In this document: positions 47,031 to 59,213 of the stretch, in pieces
How positions within the stretch are numbered: position 1 is the stretch's first letter
Layout: the number at the start of each line of letters is the position of its first letter
NCBI GenBank assembly: GCA_003344405.1
Contig: NOWV01000035.1
Location: 248,001-312,000 of the forward strand
Length of the DNA: 64,000 nt
From: Trichoplax sp. H2
Lineage: Eukaryota; Placozoa; Uniplacotomia; Trichoplacea
Direction of reading: 5' to 3'
Position numbers and translations under genes: made by a program
Notes under the pieces: model-generated
What the model was told of the DNA's origin: nothing
Databases searched by the model: none
Seen by the model: the letters and a program-made list of their open reading frames with translations, nothing else

Positions 47031-47510
47031 GGAATGGATACTATAGTAAAATAAATGTGATTAGATACGAGATTACAGACTACTATAAAATTGATTATTG
47101 ACAGGATTTTGAAATTAAATCCTTGCAATCATGAAAGAAAGATTTTGGTAGAGATTTTATCGAGCTATTTTCACGTAATCATTATGAAAATCAGTTTATT
47201 TATCAAGCAGAAGTATTATACAACAGCGTTATGAAAAGTTGACGATATTCATGATCTATGATAAAGTAATATTTAATACCTTTAAATCTAATGGATAGTA
47301 AAATAGATATGATTGGATACGAGACTGCAGATTGCAATAAAATTGATTATCGGCATGATTTCTATACAGGATTTTAAAGTTATATCCTTGCCTCTATGAA
47401 GCAATATCGGTATTATTGTAGAAATAATGTCCAGTTATTTTTGCATAATCATTCCGAATATCAGCTCGGTTACTAAGTCAAAGCATGAAGCGACAGCATT
47501 ATAAAAAGTT
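47031..47510. repeat. Diverged tandem duplication of about 215 bp
   Basis: Copy 1 (about 47031-47245) and copy 2 (about 47284-47510) share in order: ATGGATA, a GATTxGATACGAGA block, AAAATTGATTAT, CAGGATTTT, ATATCCTTG or AAATCCTTG, a TTATTTTxxCATAATCATT-like block, and finally TTATxAAAAGTTGA. Identity is moderate with several small indels. Neither copy is open in a common frame. Confidence 0.6.
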
Positions 47511-48179
47511 GATGTTTCACGATAGTTTCCTTATTAGTATTTGATTTGAAAGCAGAGCTCTTAACAAAAAATGTGAAATTGAACTACATATTGTTAACAG
47601 TATATCATCACCGCTAAAATTTAAGACGTAAACATATGAATCTATTTCTTACTACGAATAATATTTAACATTATTAAAGCTTTCAATAAGTTTATAGTGA
47701 CACTAATACAATTTTATCCACTACTTCCGAACCATTCGTATGTCTATAGGATTATCAGATCATAAGCTGTTTTACTTATTGAAAAAGTGTAAAAATCAAC
47801 GGAATAGAAGTTCTTGGAAGTCTTTAAATTATTAAAAGGGATTCGATTAAAAAATATAAATAATTGACCAATTTTTACTTCGTAAACACCTTTTATTTTA
47901 AAATGGAAACTTACCGTATCTTTTCTTGAATAACATTATAAATCTTTAAACATTAGTGGCAAAGTACGTCAATAATACAGCACTTATTTTTAGTCATTCG
48001 ATAAGTGTTCTTCGTTTTTTTAAATCGAATTACCAGTACTGAATAAATACCGTTGTTTCAGGTAACTGGAATTAGCCTTCACTTCTTCGACAACTTTTAC
48101 ATCAGAGGAAATGAAATTTGAGATTTCCTGAGTAAAATTGAGTAAGTTTACCTAGGGACAGTCTTAGTTGATCACGGAG
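47511..48179. other. Spacer before the 48-kb array, nothing seen
   Basis: AT-rich, no coding stretch recognised. A signal-peptide exon for the downstream degenerate array was looked for here and not found. Confidence 0.4.
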
Positions 48180-48858
48180 TTCATTTTCGATCAGAAATCC
48201 GAAAATTTGAACTCCGTAGAGGCCATAATAGATAAGTAATTCACGATCCAAAGGAAGTTATTCGAAACCTAGATGATAGTACAGATCAATTAAGATCAGA
48301 AATTCGAAAAGATGAAGGTAGTAGGAATCACTTAAGGGTGAAAATTCGAAACGACGGCCTTAGCAGAGGTCGCTCTCCATCAGAAATTCAAAAAGAAGGA
48401 CTTAGTAGGTCATTTTCGATCAGAAATTCGAGAAGTTGGAAATTGTAAAGGTCGCTTTCGATCAGAAATTCGAAAAGATGGAAATAGTAGGGTCCATTTT
48501 CGATCGGAATCCGAAAATGTTAATCGTAGAAGCTGCGATAGATCAACAATTCGCTAAGCAGAAGAAACTGTTCGAAACCTAAATAACCTTATTAGTCGCT
48601 TTAGATTACAACTCCGAAAAGATGGACTTAAGAGAGCCCACAGTAGATCAGCAATTCATAGTACAGAAGAAGTTAATCAAGGTAGAGGTTGTAACATATT
48701 TGTTGAGACATGGCGTTAGCAGAGCTCGAGATAGATCAGATATGCAAGATGTTAGAAATGAGGGTTGTAGTAGAGCAGCACTTGTTGTAATAAATGTGGC
48801 TAATCAAGAAGTAGCCGAAGATATTCGGCTATTTGTTGAGAGACGAGAAGCTCAGTAG
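48180..48858 (+). pseudogene. Degenerate repeat array encoding a 14-residue unit, probable decayed peptide-precursor gene
   Basis: A 42-bp unit recurs that reads approximately RFRSEIRKDGLSRG when followed in frame (for example GRFRSEIRKDGNSR and KIRNDGLSRGR). Units start near 48184, 48296, 48340, 48370, 48412, 48454, 48494, 48598 and, more diverged, 48715. Longer spacer units (VIRNLDDSTDQ near 48250; VRNLNNLISRF near 48570) also repeat. Stops and frame changes interrupt it: TAA near 48234, a frame change near 48400, and TAA near 48556. After 48622 a frame of 78 codons stays open to 48858 and still carries an SRAR-DRSD-NEGCSR echo of the unit. The Arg-rich, dibasic composition resembles the neighbouring precursors. 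No signal peptide was found. Confidence 0.55.
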
Positions 48859-50837
48859 AGGTAGAAGTAAAGTTAGTTCGAAAATTTAAATATTGAGTAA
48901 ACATCGTTTTAAGTTATAACCTTAATAAGGCAGTCTTAAAAAAAATGGTGATAGATTTACCGTACTTCATGGTCGAAAAGAAGCCAATAGGAGAAATTAC
49001 TGAATATATTTAAATTCGGAAAAGCATTGTAGTGTAATAATCTTTTAAGATATTCAAGATGTGATTCCACAGAGAAAGTAATTGTGTAATCATGAAGCAA
49101 TCATTCTGGCAGTAATTCTATCTCGGTTATCTTACGATAGGTTATAATAAATACAAAACTGATGCGATATCAAAATTATCATCTTGAGAGCGGAAATCCT
49201 TACTTCACTAAATTGTAACTGGGGTAAGCCACTGATATAATTACTATATATTATATATCGTAGGGTTAAGTTCTAATTGGAGCATACGAACTCGTATAGA
49301 TGTTGTAGATTTTCTGTTGGAATAATTTTATTCTCGTACCGTGATTTGCTTTACCATCTACTAAATTTCCCTTAATAGAGAGGTAAATTTTGGACTCTAT
49401 TTCTTCTAGCTGTCACTTTGAGATGTGTAGCTATTCGGAAATGATAAAAGTATTAAAATGGTAGCAGATTGTCTACGCTACAATAGTACAGTTCCATCAT
49501 GTAATCGCTTTTTATCAAGATGATCTTGTGTTTACAAGTCTTTAATCATCTTTTTTTATTGCTAGTCTAATTCTAAATCGGTACATTCTATCGCGATTGG
49601 GCTCATTGGCTTAGTTAGATTTTGTACTCTTGGGTTTAATGAATAAACATCACATATCCAATTTCAGTTTCATTCAACTATCTATTTGTTATGTTATGGA
49701 TATCATGACCTTAATCTATCCAAATAGTCAATAAAAGAATTAATTTCCTTTGTTTGATATTTCAATTTAATCAATTGAATAAGTAGAGCTAAAGTTAAAG
49801 ACATAATGCGTAATTACTTTTTAAGTAGATACTAGAAACTGGAGTGACGGATACAAATTTTACATAGTTACTTCAGTAGTAAGTAACTAGGATCTAACAG
49901 AGTTGAGCAAAATTTACAATTCTAGCCTTAGAAATTGAGACCAATACTGTAACGTATTAGTCCATCGCTACATCATGCTGGAATTAAAAATAAAGACCAC
50001 TAATTTATATATCGGATTGAAACTACAAGAATAAATTGATATTACTAATGAACTTCAGAGGTATGTACGTGTACCGTATGTTTCAATTTCACTTTTCTAC
50101 TTGATATCTGAGAATAGTTTAAATAAAAAAACGATAAATGATCGTTCTGGTCTTTAATTTCACAAATTTTATAATGCTGCCAGCCGGTCATTTATTACCG
50201 TCGTTTATTCCTTTTTACATTTTAGAGATTACTTTAGTAACAATTCATTCACCTAAGATAGACAAGAGGTTTTATCTATCTTACCTAAAGCATCAGTAAA
50301 TAATGCGATCAAAATAATTTATTGCAGAGTATCTTTCGACAATAATTGTTCTACATCGCACTGATAAATTATCTTTCGTCAAGTTGTCATTAGTCATAAA
50401 CCATTTATGTTTTGTTGCAAGAAAAACTATAATTCAGGTATTAGAATCGATATATTCCGTTATATTTAGTCAAATACAGGGGCATAGTCAGTATTATTTA
50501 TCCGATATCATAGTTGAAGTAATTCGATTAAAGAGTGAAGGTAGTTAATATTTATTTTTCTCGAGTTTATTTTTTTAGATTAATCAATATGGATAGTTAA
50601 GTAAATTAATAAATTGTTGCAAGTCGTGATACTATGACCCGGGAATTTAAAAATAAAACTGTTACTGCAGAATCAATTGTAAAAGCTTAAGTCAATGTGA
50701 ATATACCGTGTAGATTCCTGCCTAATAATAAATTATAATTAAACTTCATTGAAATTAGCTGTCTTTAGTACCTCATTAATCTACAATACAACTTACCAGC
50801 ATAGCAAAAGCTATAAACTTATTCTAGAGTTTCAAAG
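48859..50837. other. 2-kb AT-rich spacer, no recognised gene
   Basis: No coding, RNA or repeat feature could be supported in this stretch. Confidence 0.45.
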
Positions 50838-51042
50838 GATGAAAATGACGGAGATATTAGAATGAGAGATAGATCCGTAGATCACAAAGAAAATAGAGAG
50901 CGTAATCATAAAAGTATTAATACAGTACTAAAAGTGATCATGATAATCTCCGTGGACATAATAAATCTAATCTCTATCGTTATTCCAGAAATTATGAAAG
51001 TTGGAGTAAATGGCAACCATTCCTAGATATCCAAAATTCTTA
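50838..51042 (+). pseudogene. Possible frameshifted small peptide-gene relic
   Basis: A charged reading frame (KDENDGDIRMRDRSVDHK then RERNHKS) is open from about 50838. Shifting frame near 50930 gives a continuation with SDHDNLRGHNKSNLYRYSRN and SWSKW up to a stop at about 51042. The charge pattern and short aromatic/basic tail recall the C-terminus of the gene at 53762 (YGQHDGRAEELRYEDLRR, then RRWAKFYRRNH). No signal peptide was found upstream, so the assignment is weak. Confidence 0.25.
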
Positions 51043-53100
51043 AAGGCTGCGACAGATCCGATCTAGGAGTGTACTTGCTATTACATTTGAACTGAAATAC
51101 CATTGTACTACAGATGGCACTGCCAGTCTAGGGTAACAAACTTAATTATGGCAATTTTTAAACCGGTAATTTCACACATTATTGATGATGTTTAGCGCTA
51201 CACAAGTAAATATGATACTTAAAATATAAACTTATTGTGCCATTATTACAAAATAAACGAAATTACGCACTATGCAAAAGAAACTATGAACGATTATGTC
51301 TCCGTAATAATTCGAAATAGAAGAATACAGTATATAATGGTAATATTTAAATAACAGCACCTGTCTATTATGTAGCACATACCGTACTATACTCTCATAC
51401 AGGTAAATCATGAAATACAAATCAATTATTTATTATAATCGTAAATATTGATTACCATCGCTCTATGTTGTGAAAAATTCCCTACATCTAATTATATATT
51501 ATCATTATAAGTTATTTGATCAAAGGGTGTTCGTATCATTATATTGTTAAAGTCTCTTCGTGTAATAAACAAAAAAATGGGTATCCTCATACGTTTATTG
51601 CTTATATTATTAATGTGGTTTATTGCTGTTGCTAAACATTTTAATCTTGTTGATAGGCTCGTATATACATATCAATTTTACTACGAAATACGTTTAATAA
51701 TAGGTGTTATACAATTAGTTAGAAACACTATATATTTACCTACAGTATATGATAATTGTATGGTAGTACTTGTAATACTGTAGGTGACAACGTTGTAAAA
51801 GGCGGACTGATAATTTACTAATTATAGTGCGAAGTATAAATTGTAATCGTATCGAGGCACAACCTCATATAGCTATAAATACCGATCGTTGATAATAAAT
51901 TGCAGTTACAAATCTTATTTACGGAGTGAACTCATTGCTATAATATAACAATAGGGATGATATTTGCAGAATATAAGCAATATATAATCCAATAAGTGAC
52001 CCACTGTGTAATATAATGAGCTTTCGCAATAGTTGAAAATATTCTATTTTAACAGACCACACGACAGTAATCCATACCACTCAATATTTGCAGCCATAAT
52101 CAGGCATTATGATCTTGTAAAGCTGAACTATAGCGTTTTTATATTTTAACATTATATATACGTTTAATGTATTAAGCATCATACTACAGTAATGTAATAT
52201 GCACATAATTATTTAAAACTGCTTTATATACTACGATCTTGTGCAAGATAACCCTCACATGAAGTTATCTGTAATAATACACTCGCGTAAATTAGCACGG
52301 ATAAAACTCATAGAGGCCTCCTTAAGTGTAAAATGAGGTAAAGTTGGCACCAAATTGAGATAGTATTATATAATAGCAAGGTTTAAAATATCGAATAAGA
52401 CAATATTAATGTAGCGCAGTGGTATAGTAAATCTACCCAAAGTATTAAAAATGAGATTTCGCTTGATTTTTCTATGTATTAGGAATACAAGTTATTTACA
52501 GGAAATGAAAGTCTTTAGAGAAGTTAATTCACTATTTATACATTGATTTCTGTACTGCAAAACAATATAATAAAGTATTAAATCATTTATTTGAATGCAG
52601 ATTATATCTGATATTAAAATTTAAAAAATTTTGATGAGTTCTAAATGACGGTGAATTTACGTATAAACCGTCAATGGAGCAACTTTCATGTTGTCATTGT
52701 CATTTACTATATTAGCATACTGTAATTTGAGTAATGAAACGGATCACAACGGTGCAATCTTGTACGAAATTATTTAAAATCTTTGTAATAGCACGGCCAA
52801 TAAATTATTAGACCGTAAATGCTATTGCAATCTTTCATTTTTAAATCAGGCAACGACCAATCTTTATTATAACATCACTGCAATTTTCGTGTAAAAAGTT
52901 TTTCATGTACTGACCTTGAGCTATAATTTCTTATTTCTAAAAGTAAAGCCATCTCGCTAAAGTAATCAGTACAACAATTATTTAAGGTATCGGGATCGAT
53001 TGTAATAAATATCCCATCTTTTTTTCAGGAGGTTATATCGTTCGTTTACAATGATCAGCTAACGTGATAAATAATCAACACGAGCAGGAAATTAAACAGA
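51043..53100. other. 2-kb AT-rich spacer
   Basis: A frame at 51544-51783 contains a hydrophobic MGILIRLLLILLMWFIAVA start but no conserved continuation. No other feature is supported. Confidence 0.4.
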
Positions 53101-53345
53101 TATAAATAGTTCCTAACAATTCTAAATAGATACTTTAATTTCATGGTATTTAGTTAAATACCACTAACTATCGATAAAGTTATTTACTACGTCATAGTGC
53201 TCTAGCAACGATGAAGCAAGCTTGATTGATTCTACACCATAGTACGATAGAATGTGATAGATGAACACAACAAATTAAATTTTATCTAAATTTAGCTACT
53301 ATACAGGTTAAGATTGAGATGAGATTTATATCAATAATCATACGA
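53101..53345 (+). promoter_or_regulatory. Candidate TATA box and 5' untranslated exon of the 53.8-kb peptide gene
   Basis: TATAAATA at 53101-53108 is followed about 240 nt later by a consensus donor (CGA|GTAAGT, exon end 53345). The matching acceptor ATTGCAG ends at 53760, one base before the ATG at 53762. This mirrors the 42.4-kb and 58-kb genes, but other donors (for example after 53306) are possible. Confidence 0.4.
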
Positions 53346-53761
53346 GTAAGTACACATTGTCTTAACCGGATCAATATGCAAGCTTCAATAGATATTTATT
53401 ATTTCTTATTCGTATTTAATCCTTTTAATGCAGAATTCGTAAAAAGCTCACGGAGACTATCAGATTAAGTACAGGCTTGGATGAGCATTTGAGTCTATAA
53501 CATATTAATAATTGATCAATCAATACAGTATTTATAGATGTACCTAAGGTATATATTCTATTGGATCTAACTATATGCAGATAATTCCTCTGGCATTAAC
53601 ATCTATTGCGATTGTAACAAGTATAGATATAAGGTATATTATCTCATAAGCAGGTTTACACTAAATTTACTATTTATTTCAGTTTAATTGATAATATGCA
53701 ATTTTAACGTACTGTTGATAAACATCATTTTGGTAATTTTTTATATTTTTGATATTGCAGG

Positions 53762-54169
53762 ATGTCTAATTTTACTTGCTTGGTGGTTATTTTAGCTGCA
53801 ATGTTGGCTATTTGCTATGGTCGGCCAAGTTTTCTGGATAACGATCAAGATTTTAATTTACTAAAAAAAATTAGTCAAGAAAGAACTATTCTGTCACTTC
53901 GTAATCGTCAACGGAAGATATTGCTGGCATTTAATGCTTTAAAAAGCTTATATCCGAAGAAAGCTATGCATCTTTTTAGTAAATATAGAAAACATAGAGC
54001 TCTTAGCCGATCTGAACGTCGCCATAATACAGAAATTAGTAGGTTGAATGATCGTCAAAACGATTATGGACAACATGACGGTCGTGCAGAGGAACTTCGT
54101 TATGAAGATCTCAGAAGATTAAGTGATCTTAAAAGACGCTGGGCTAAATTCTATCGTCGAAATCACTAA
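53762..54169 (+). CDS. Small secreted basic prepropeptide-like protein, 135 residues
   Basis: Family not recognised beyond its local paralogue. Signal peptide MSNFTCLVVILAAMLAICYG with cleavage probably near residue 20; Cys6 and Cys18 match the 42.4-kb gene, and there is no Cys in the mature part. The mature protein is strongly basic with many dibasic sites (LKKIS, RQRKIL, YPKKAM, SERRHN, LKRRWAKFYRRNH). Residues about 30-75 form an amphipathic helical stretch (RNRQRKILLAFNALKSLYPK) that aligns loosely with the helix after the signal peptide in the paralogue. The ATG directly follows a TTGCAG acceptor, so the coding region is probably one exon behind a 5' UTR intron. Prohormone-like processing is an inference; an antimicrobial or other secreted basic protein is an alternative. 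Confidence 0.65.
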   Translation: MSNFTCLVVILAAMLAICYGRPSFLDNDQDFNLLKKISQERTILSLRNRQRKILLAFNALKSLYPKKAMHLFSKYRKHRALSRSERRHNTEISRLNDRQNDYGQHDGRAEELRYEDLRRLSDLKRRWAKFYRRNH

Positions 54170-57100
54170 GAAATAGGAGGATAATTTATGATAGATCGGT
54201 TTAATACAGATTGAATTTTACAAATTGAGCAAGAATGTCAGACTTAGCACTACGGGCATTAGTGGTAGTAATCGGTCGTTAACTCGTGCTAGGTAATATT
54301 GCCCATCTGTAGTATTTCCCCCTTTGATCTGCAGGATGTAGCTGTCTTTGAATTAGTTTTGAAATAGATTTTAAATCTATTTTCAGTAGTTTCTGTAAAT
54401 TAAGGTTGTAACCGAGTAAATCTAGATTCTAAGAGAAGTTGTTCTTCATATCAATTCTAGACTGTGATTTAGCCGATTTGGTGATTCTTTTTGTTGGTAT
54501 TTAGTAGCATTACACAACGTTCTGTTTTCTAGCCATTACTCTCAATGTAATGAGTAATATGATGTAATTCTTAGCATCATTAATAATACTATGAAGGAAG
54601 ACACTAATTCTATCGTCTTTATGTATTAAATGTATATCGTGATCTTATTCTATGTGTGCATCGTAAAAGGAAACTAGCAGAAAAATTTTACATAGTATGT
54701 GTCTGTTCTTAATCTCTGACGTAAAAAGGATACCAAATGTATTAATCATTCTCTAACTAAGTTCTGTAATAAAATAAAATAGATCGATACTTAATGGTAG
54801 ATTGTTACTAATAATGTATCTACTGGTCAATCTTAAATAAATTAAGACATTACGACCTTTTTTAGTATCCAGCCTTTCTTAATGCTATTTCTACTTGATC
54901 GATGAGTAGAGTTATTTCTGATATGAAAATCCTCCCAACACTGGCAATAGTCGGATAAGTCATGAGAAAGATTAGAAAATTGTGCTAAATGGACAAGATC
55001 AATAGAGTTGGAAAGCAATCTATAGGACGCTTGGAACTATAACTATTAAAACGCAAAGTACTATTAAGATACTATTTGGTTTAAGTTATTTAGTTGCTGT
55101 TTATTACTGCAACTTCAATTATATAATTGTTTTTCAATAATGTCCAATACCGTACACCTATCGCTACAATAGAAGATGATTTTATACCTGTATATTGATT
55201 TTATTCATGAGTTCAATATACACTTTAACTTAATGATTCATGACGATTAAACTTGAAAAAAGAGTCCTCTCACTATTTAGATGCTAAAATGTTCTCTACC
55301 ATTCTTGATATATTGATACGCTACCTGTAGTTCTATTCTTTAGTATTTCATTATTAAGTAATACGATTTATCGTTCACGTTTATTGAATTAGGAAATTGT
55401 GGAAATAATTCACTTATATGCGTAATAATTGCTGGCGAAGAGACTCAATAACATTAAATACTATAGTACTATTACAGTATTTCAAATGAGGAGTTCCTAA
55501 TATAAGTGGCTATTACCATTTAACGAGCTAGTCGCCTAAGAAATAAACTAAAACTACAAAGATTATGAACTATTCTTGATAATATATATGCAGTTGGCTC
55601 CATATTTGTGCTATAATTCGATACCGTAATGAAGAATTTGCGATCTTACGAACAGCATAGAATCAATTTTAATCACCTCATTTACTTACAGTATATCAAA
55701 AATGAAGTTTCTAATCTGCTAGCTCTATTATTTTAGGGCAATTGTTCACTTAAATCTCATTAAAATTTACACCTGCCTATCTTAATATTGAATAAGCTTT
55801 ATTGTGACTACAAAAATTTAATTAGTATTGGATTTAATTTGCTAAAGTAGAGATAGCTAAAGTTTTTCGTGAAGGAAATATAATAAAATTCAATATTTAC
55901 TTGAGTTAACTCCAGTAACATTAATATGACTGTATCAATATACTAGACCCTACTTTAATATAATTCTTAGTTTGAGAAATTATATTCTTTCACACCATGG
56001 TGAAAATTTGTACAGAATGATGTCGGATACAGGAAATATTTTATTTTTGAGCTAGGAAAGCTAATAAACTATCTCTACATATTTTGGTTGTAGTACGATT
56101 TAAAGTATTTGCATGCCTAATGAATAATATTTCATTTAAAAACGAAAATTTGGCTAGGAAATCTAAGAACGTTGCGGTATATTGTAGTGTCTCGCTATTT
56201 TTCCGCTTTAATATTGCAAAATTATTATTTTATTTATATATTGTTTTCATTTGTTACCTTAAAATGTTTTTTGGTATTGATTATAAAGCTTATATTTTGC
56301 TCCTTAATAATTTAGCGGTTGCGGCCTAGGGTATTGCTTTGGCTGATTGCTATTATTAAATTTAATTAAATGAAATTTAAGCGTACAATAGTGTCGCGGT
56401 TATTATTTTACACTATTGTCGTCAAATTATCGTTCTATTGATGCAATATTTCTTGTGATTTCTTCGTTATAAAAAGAGATTTTGGCTTTGGGCTATCAAG
56501 GGCGTAAAAGCTACTTTGAGCTCTTCTGATGGCGGTATAGTTTTCGATGTTGCCATGTAGGATAAATACTATTATTTAATAGGTAAGGAGAATATTTTAA
56601 CGAAAATTAAAGCATGTCATAGCATTGCTGTCTTCATTTTAAGCCTGAACAATATTGTACATTATCATCAACTTCTACGCTATACTTTTAGTTGCGTAGT
56701 CTTAAAAGCTATTACATTAAACTTGTCGCGATATTGTTTTAGTTAGGAAAAGAGTATACGTTTATCAGTATGTAATTTTATTGTAGCTTAGTTGATGGTA
56801 ATGTTTAATATTTCTTTGGAAGGGTAAAGATAAACAAAGTAAGAGACGGCTCTAATTTTTTAAAGCCTAGCTAAATAATTATATAACAATTTAATAATAC
56901 TTTTGTATAGAGGTAAAATTGAACAATGCTAAAATTACACATGGTATATAAGGCATCAAGAAGCTCTCTCAGGCTATTGAGAAATTAATGATTTTTAACA
57001 AATAATGGTTCAATTTTGAGGTGATCACATAATAAATCTTTCACTCGATCGATACCTATTAGAGAATATTGAGAATAAATCATTTAAAACAATTTGTTAT

Positions 57101-57756
57101 TTTTTGTTAAATTATTACCAAATCAATCATTTGTGAAAATCTGTATTAATGAATATTAATATGCCTACGAATACTTCTCATATGTATATCTTCTCCATTC
57201 TATACTGGTTAAGAATTACAAAAGGTAACGATATGAGTCTTGGAAAATATTCTCATTAATGACATTATAGAACTAGAATGGATACTTTTATTGCTATCCC
57301 AAATTTTGATCAAGGGATTGATCATGAGGAAAGCCAATGAATTTTTTACACATAAAATGCCTCAAAATAATTTACTCGATAGTAGATTTAGTAATGAATT
57401 TAATTTTTCAATGGTATTTATAACTGCTTCTAGACTTACCGATTGTTAAATGACAAATAAATCATGACAAAATAAATTAACTCTGATGTACAGAATAAGA
57501 TGCTTTCAATCATTCTATATGTTGATGATTTATGTTCAGAAATTTCTTTGGCAACTTTGTTCAATATTTTTTGACCTTATTCTTACCTGCCCTAATACTT
57601 GCTTAATAGAATGAGCTACTAGTATTGCTGTACTGTATGTATTAAAGTTCAAGCAATCTGATCCTATTGATGCTATTTAATTGCTGATTGATGATTGTTT
57701 GCAATTTTTTTCTCACGTTCCTTTAATACTCAGATGGCAAATTCCCATTTAAAGTT
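54170..57756. other. 3.6-kb AT-rich spacer
   Basis: No recognised gene. Frames at 56084-56329 and 57240-57449 lack motifs and signal peptides. No repeats noted. Confidence 0.45.
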
Positions 57757-57850
57757 TATAAATACCAGAACAAACTATCTTGAAGTTGACATTCTTCTTA
57801 GAAATTATTCCCCTCTATTGGATATAATCTCATACCAGTTAATATAGGAG
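57757..57850 (+). promoter_or_regulatory. TATA box and 5' untranslated exon of the 58-kb peptide gene
   Basis: TATAAATA at 57757-57764 precedes a short exon ending TATAGGAG|GTAACT at 57850. The acceptor ATGTTAG ends at 57970, one base before the ATG at 57972, giving a 120-nt intron in the 5' UTR. Confidence 0.55.
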
Positions 57851-57971
57851 GTAACTTTTAGAGATGGTGATAAAATTTCTGAATTCCTTAATTGATATTA
57901 TTTAATTAACATACTGTATAAAATTATGAAAAGATAGTTAATAGTAATTCTCGTTTCATATTCATGTTAGG

Positions 57972-59201
57972 ATGACAAATACCGGACAAATTTCACTTCT
58001 ATCGATCATATTATTATGTGTCGCTTGCAAAGTAGGATCCAATATGCTTGATACAGTTGAGCAGGATATAGACGACATGACGGAGAATATAATATCACAG
58101 CTTCGTCTTCTTTCCAAGCTTCAAGAAGGCATTGCTGTTAATAGGAATAGCAATAGACAAAGAGCCGTAAAATCTGATCAAATATCTACAGACCAGGATA
58201 TCAATATGATAGATGAATTACTCGATCTTCAATATTACATGAACAAACGTAAATCGGACCAAAAGGAGCTACCTATGTCAAGATTGCACATGCTACAAGA
58301 GCTTATAAGTAAACTTGAGCTTGGTGCGCGGGTTCGTCATGATTCTAAACGAAGATCATCCGTCCCATGCGAGTATGTTCAAAATAATAAAGGGCGCGAA
58401 GGAGTTCGGAGAGCTAATTCCAAACGAAAACCAATCGTTCCACGCAAATTTGTTCAGCACGATAAAGAATACGAAATATTTCGTAGTTTTAAACAGAAGT
58501 CACCCATTCCAGTTAAATCTAAATTGCTTGATGACCCTGAAGAACCCAAAGGAGTTCATGAAGAAGGTGGACCATCGAAGCCACTTCCGATTTCTAAAAA
58601 ACTGATTCAAAATAAATTTACTGCTGATAGTGAAGAATATAAAAGAGTTCGTAAAGAAGGTGGAAGTAAGCAAACTCCCCTGACTTTAAATAAATTAATT
58701 GAAGACCAGGAAGAACCCGGAAGAATTCGTAAAGAAAGTAGATCTGCGAAACTACTACCTGTATCAAATAAATTAATGGAGGACCCCGAAGAACCCGAAA
58801 GAATTCGTAAAGATAGTGGAACTACTCTACGAATTTCGAGTAAATTGATTGAAGATGATGGAGTGTATGGAAGAGCAAGTAGATCTACCGGGGGTAAGAG
58901 AGAGCCTCCGACCTCGAATAGATTGGCTTTAGATAGTAAATATGGGAGAGTTCGTAGAGAAACTGGAGGTAAGCAAAAGTCCTCGGTTTCAAATAAATTA
59001 ATGGAGGACCCCGAAGAACCCGAAAGAATTCGTAAAGAAAGTGGAACTACTCTACGAATTTCAAGTAAATTGATTGAAGATGATGGAGTGTATGGAAGAG
59101 CAAGTAGATCTACCGGGGGTAAGAGAGAGCCTCCGATCTCGAATAGATTAGCTTTAGATAGTAAATATGGGAGAGTTCGTAGAGAGACTGAAGGTAAGTA
59201 A
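57972..59201 (+). CDS. Secreted repeat-containing prepropeptide-like protein, 409 residues
   Basis: No known family recognised. It opens with a signal peptide (MTNTGQISLLSIILLCVAC), then an acidic helix-like segment (ENIISQLRLLSKLQEG). Dibasic sites follow, such as NKRKS, DSKRRSS, VRRANSKRKP, VRRETGG and GGKREPP. From about residue 185 the protein is a tandem repeat built from related blocks: NKLMEDPEEPERIRKESG, then SKLIEDDGVYGRASRS, then SNRLALDSKYGRVRRETGGK. Together these make a 75-residue (225-bp) unit, two near-identical copies starting at 58764 and 58989. This architecture is typical of precursors that release several related peptides (inference). The frame ends at TAA 59199-59201, but repeat units continue in frame for 78 codons to TAG 59436-59438. 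An extracellular structural repeat protein is an alternative. Confidence 0.7.
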   Translation: MTNTGQISLLSIILLCVACKVGSNMLDTVEQDIDDMTENIISQLRLLSKLQEGIAVNRNSNRQRAVKSDQISTDQDINMIDELLDLQYYMNKRKSDQKELPMSRLHMLQELISKLELGARVRHDSKRRSSVPCEYVQNNKGREGVRRANSKRKPIVPRKFVQHDKEYEIFRSFKQKSPIPVKSKLLDDPEEPKGVHEEGGPSKPLPISKKLIQNKFTADSEEYKRVRKEGGSKQTPLTLNKLIEDQEEPGRIRKESRSAKLLPVSNKLMEDPEEPERIRKDSGTTLRISSKLIEDDGVYGRASRSTGGKREPPTSNRLALDSKYGRVRRETGGKQKSSVSNKLMEDPEEPERIRKESGTTLRISSKLIEDDGVYGRASRSTGGKREPPISNRLALDSKYGRVRRETEGK

Positions 59202-59213
59202 ACGCTCCCGGTT
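58764..59213 (+). repeat. Two near-identical tandem 225-bp coding repeats
   Basis: Unit 1 begins at 58764 and unit 2 at 58989 with the same TCAAATAAATTAATGGAGGA. They differ at only a few positions (for example GATAGT/GAAAGT, ACCTCG/ATCTCG). A third, diverged unit begins at 59214 in register. Confidence 0.9.

Noticed and set aside
51544-51783. A 79-codon hydrophobic frame as a further member of the peptide cluster
   Set aside because: Only the start is signal-like. There is no acceptor directly before an ATG, no dibasic-rich body and no similarity to the paralogues.
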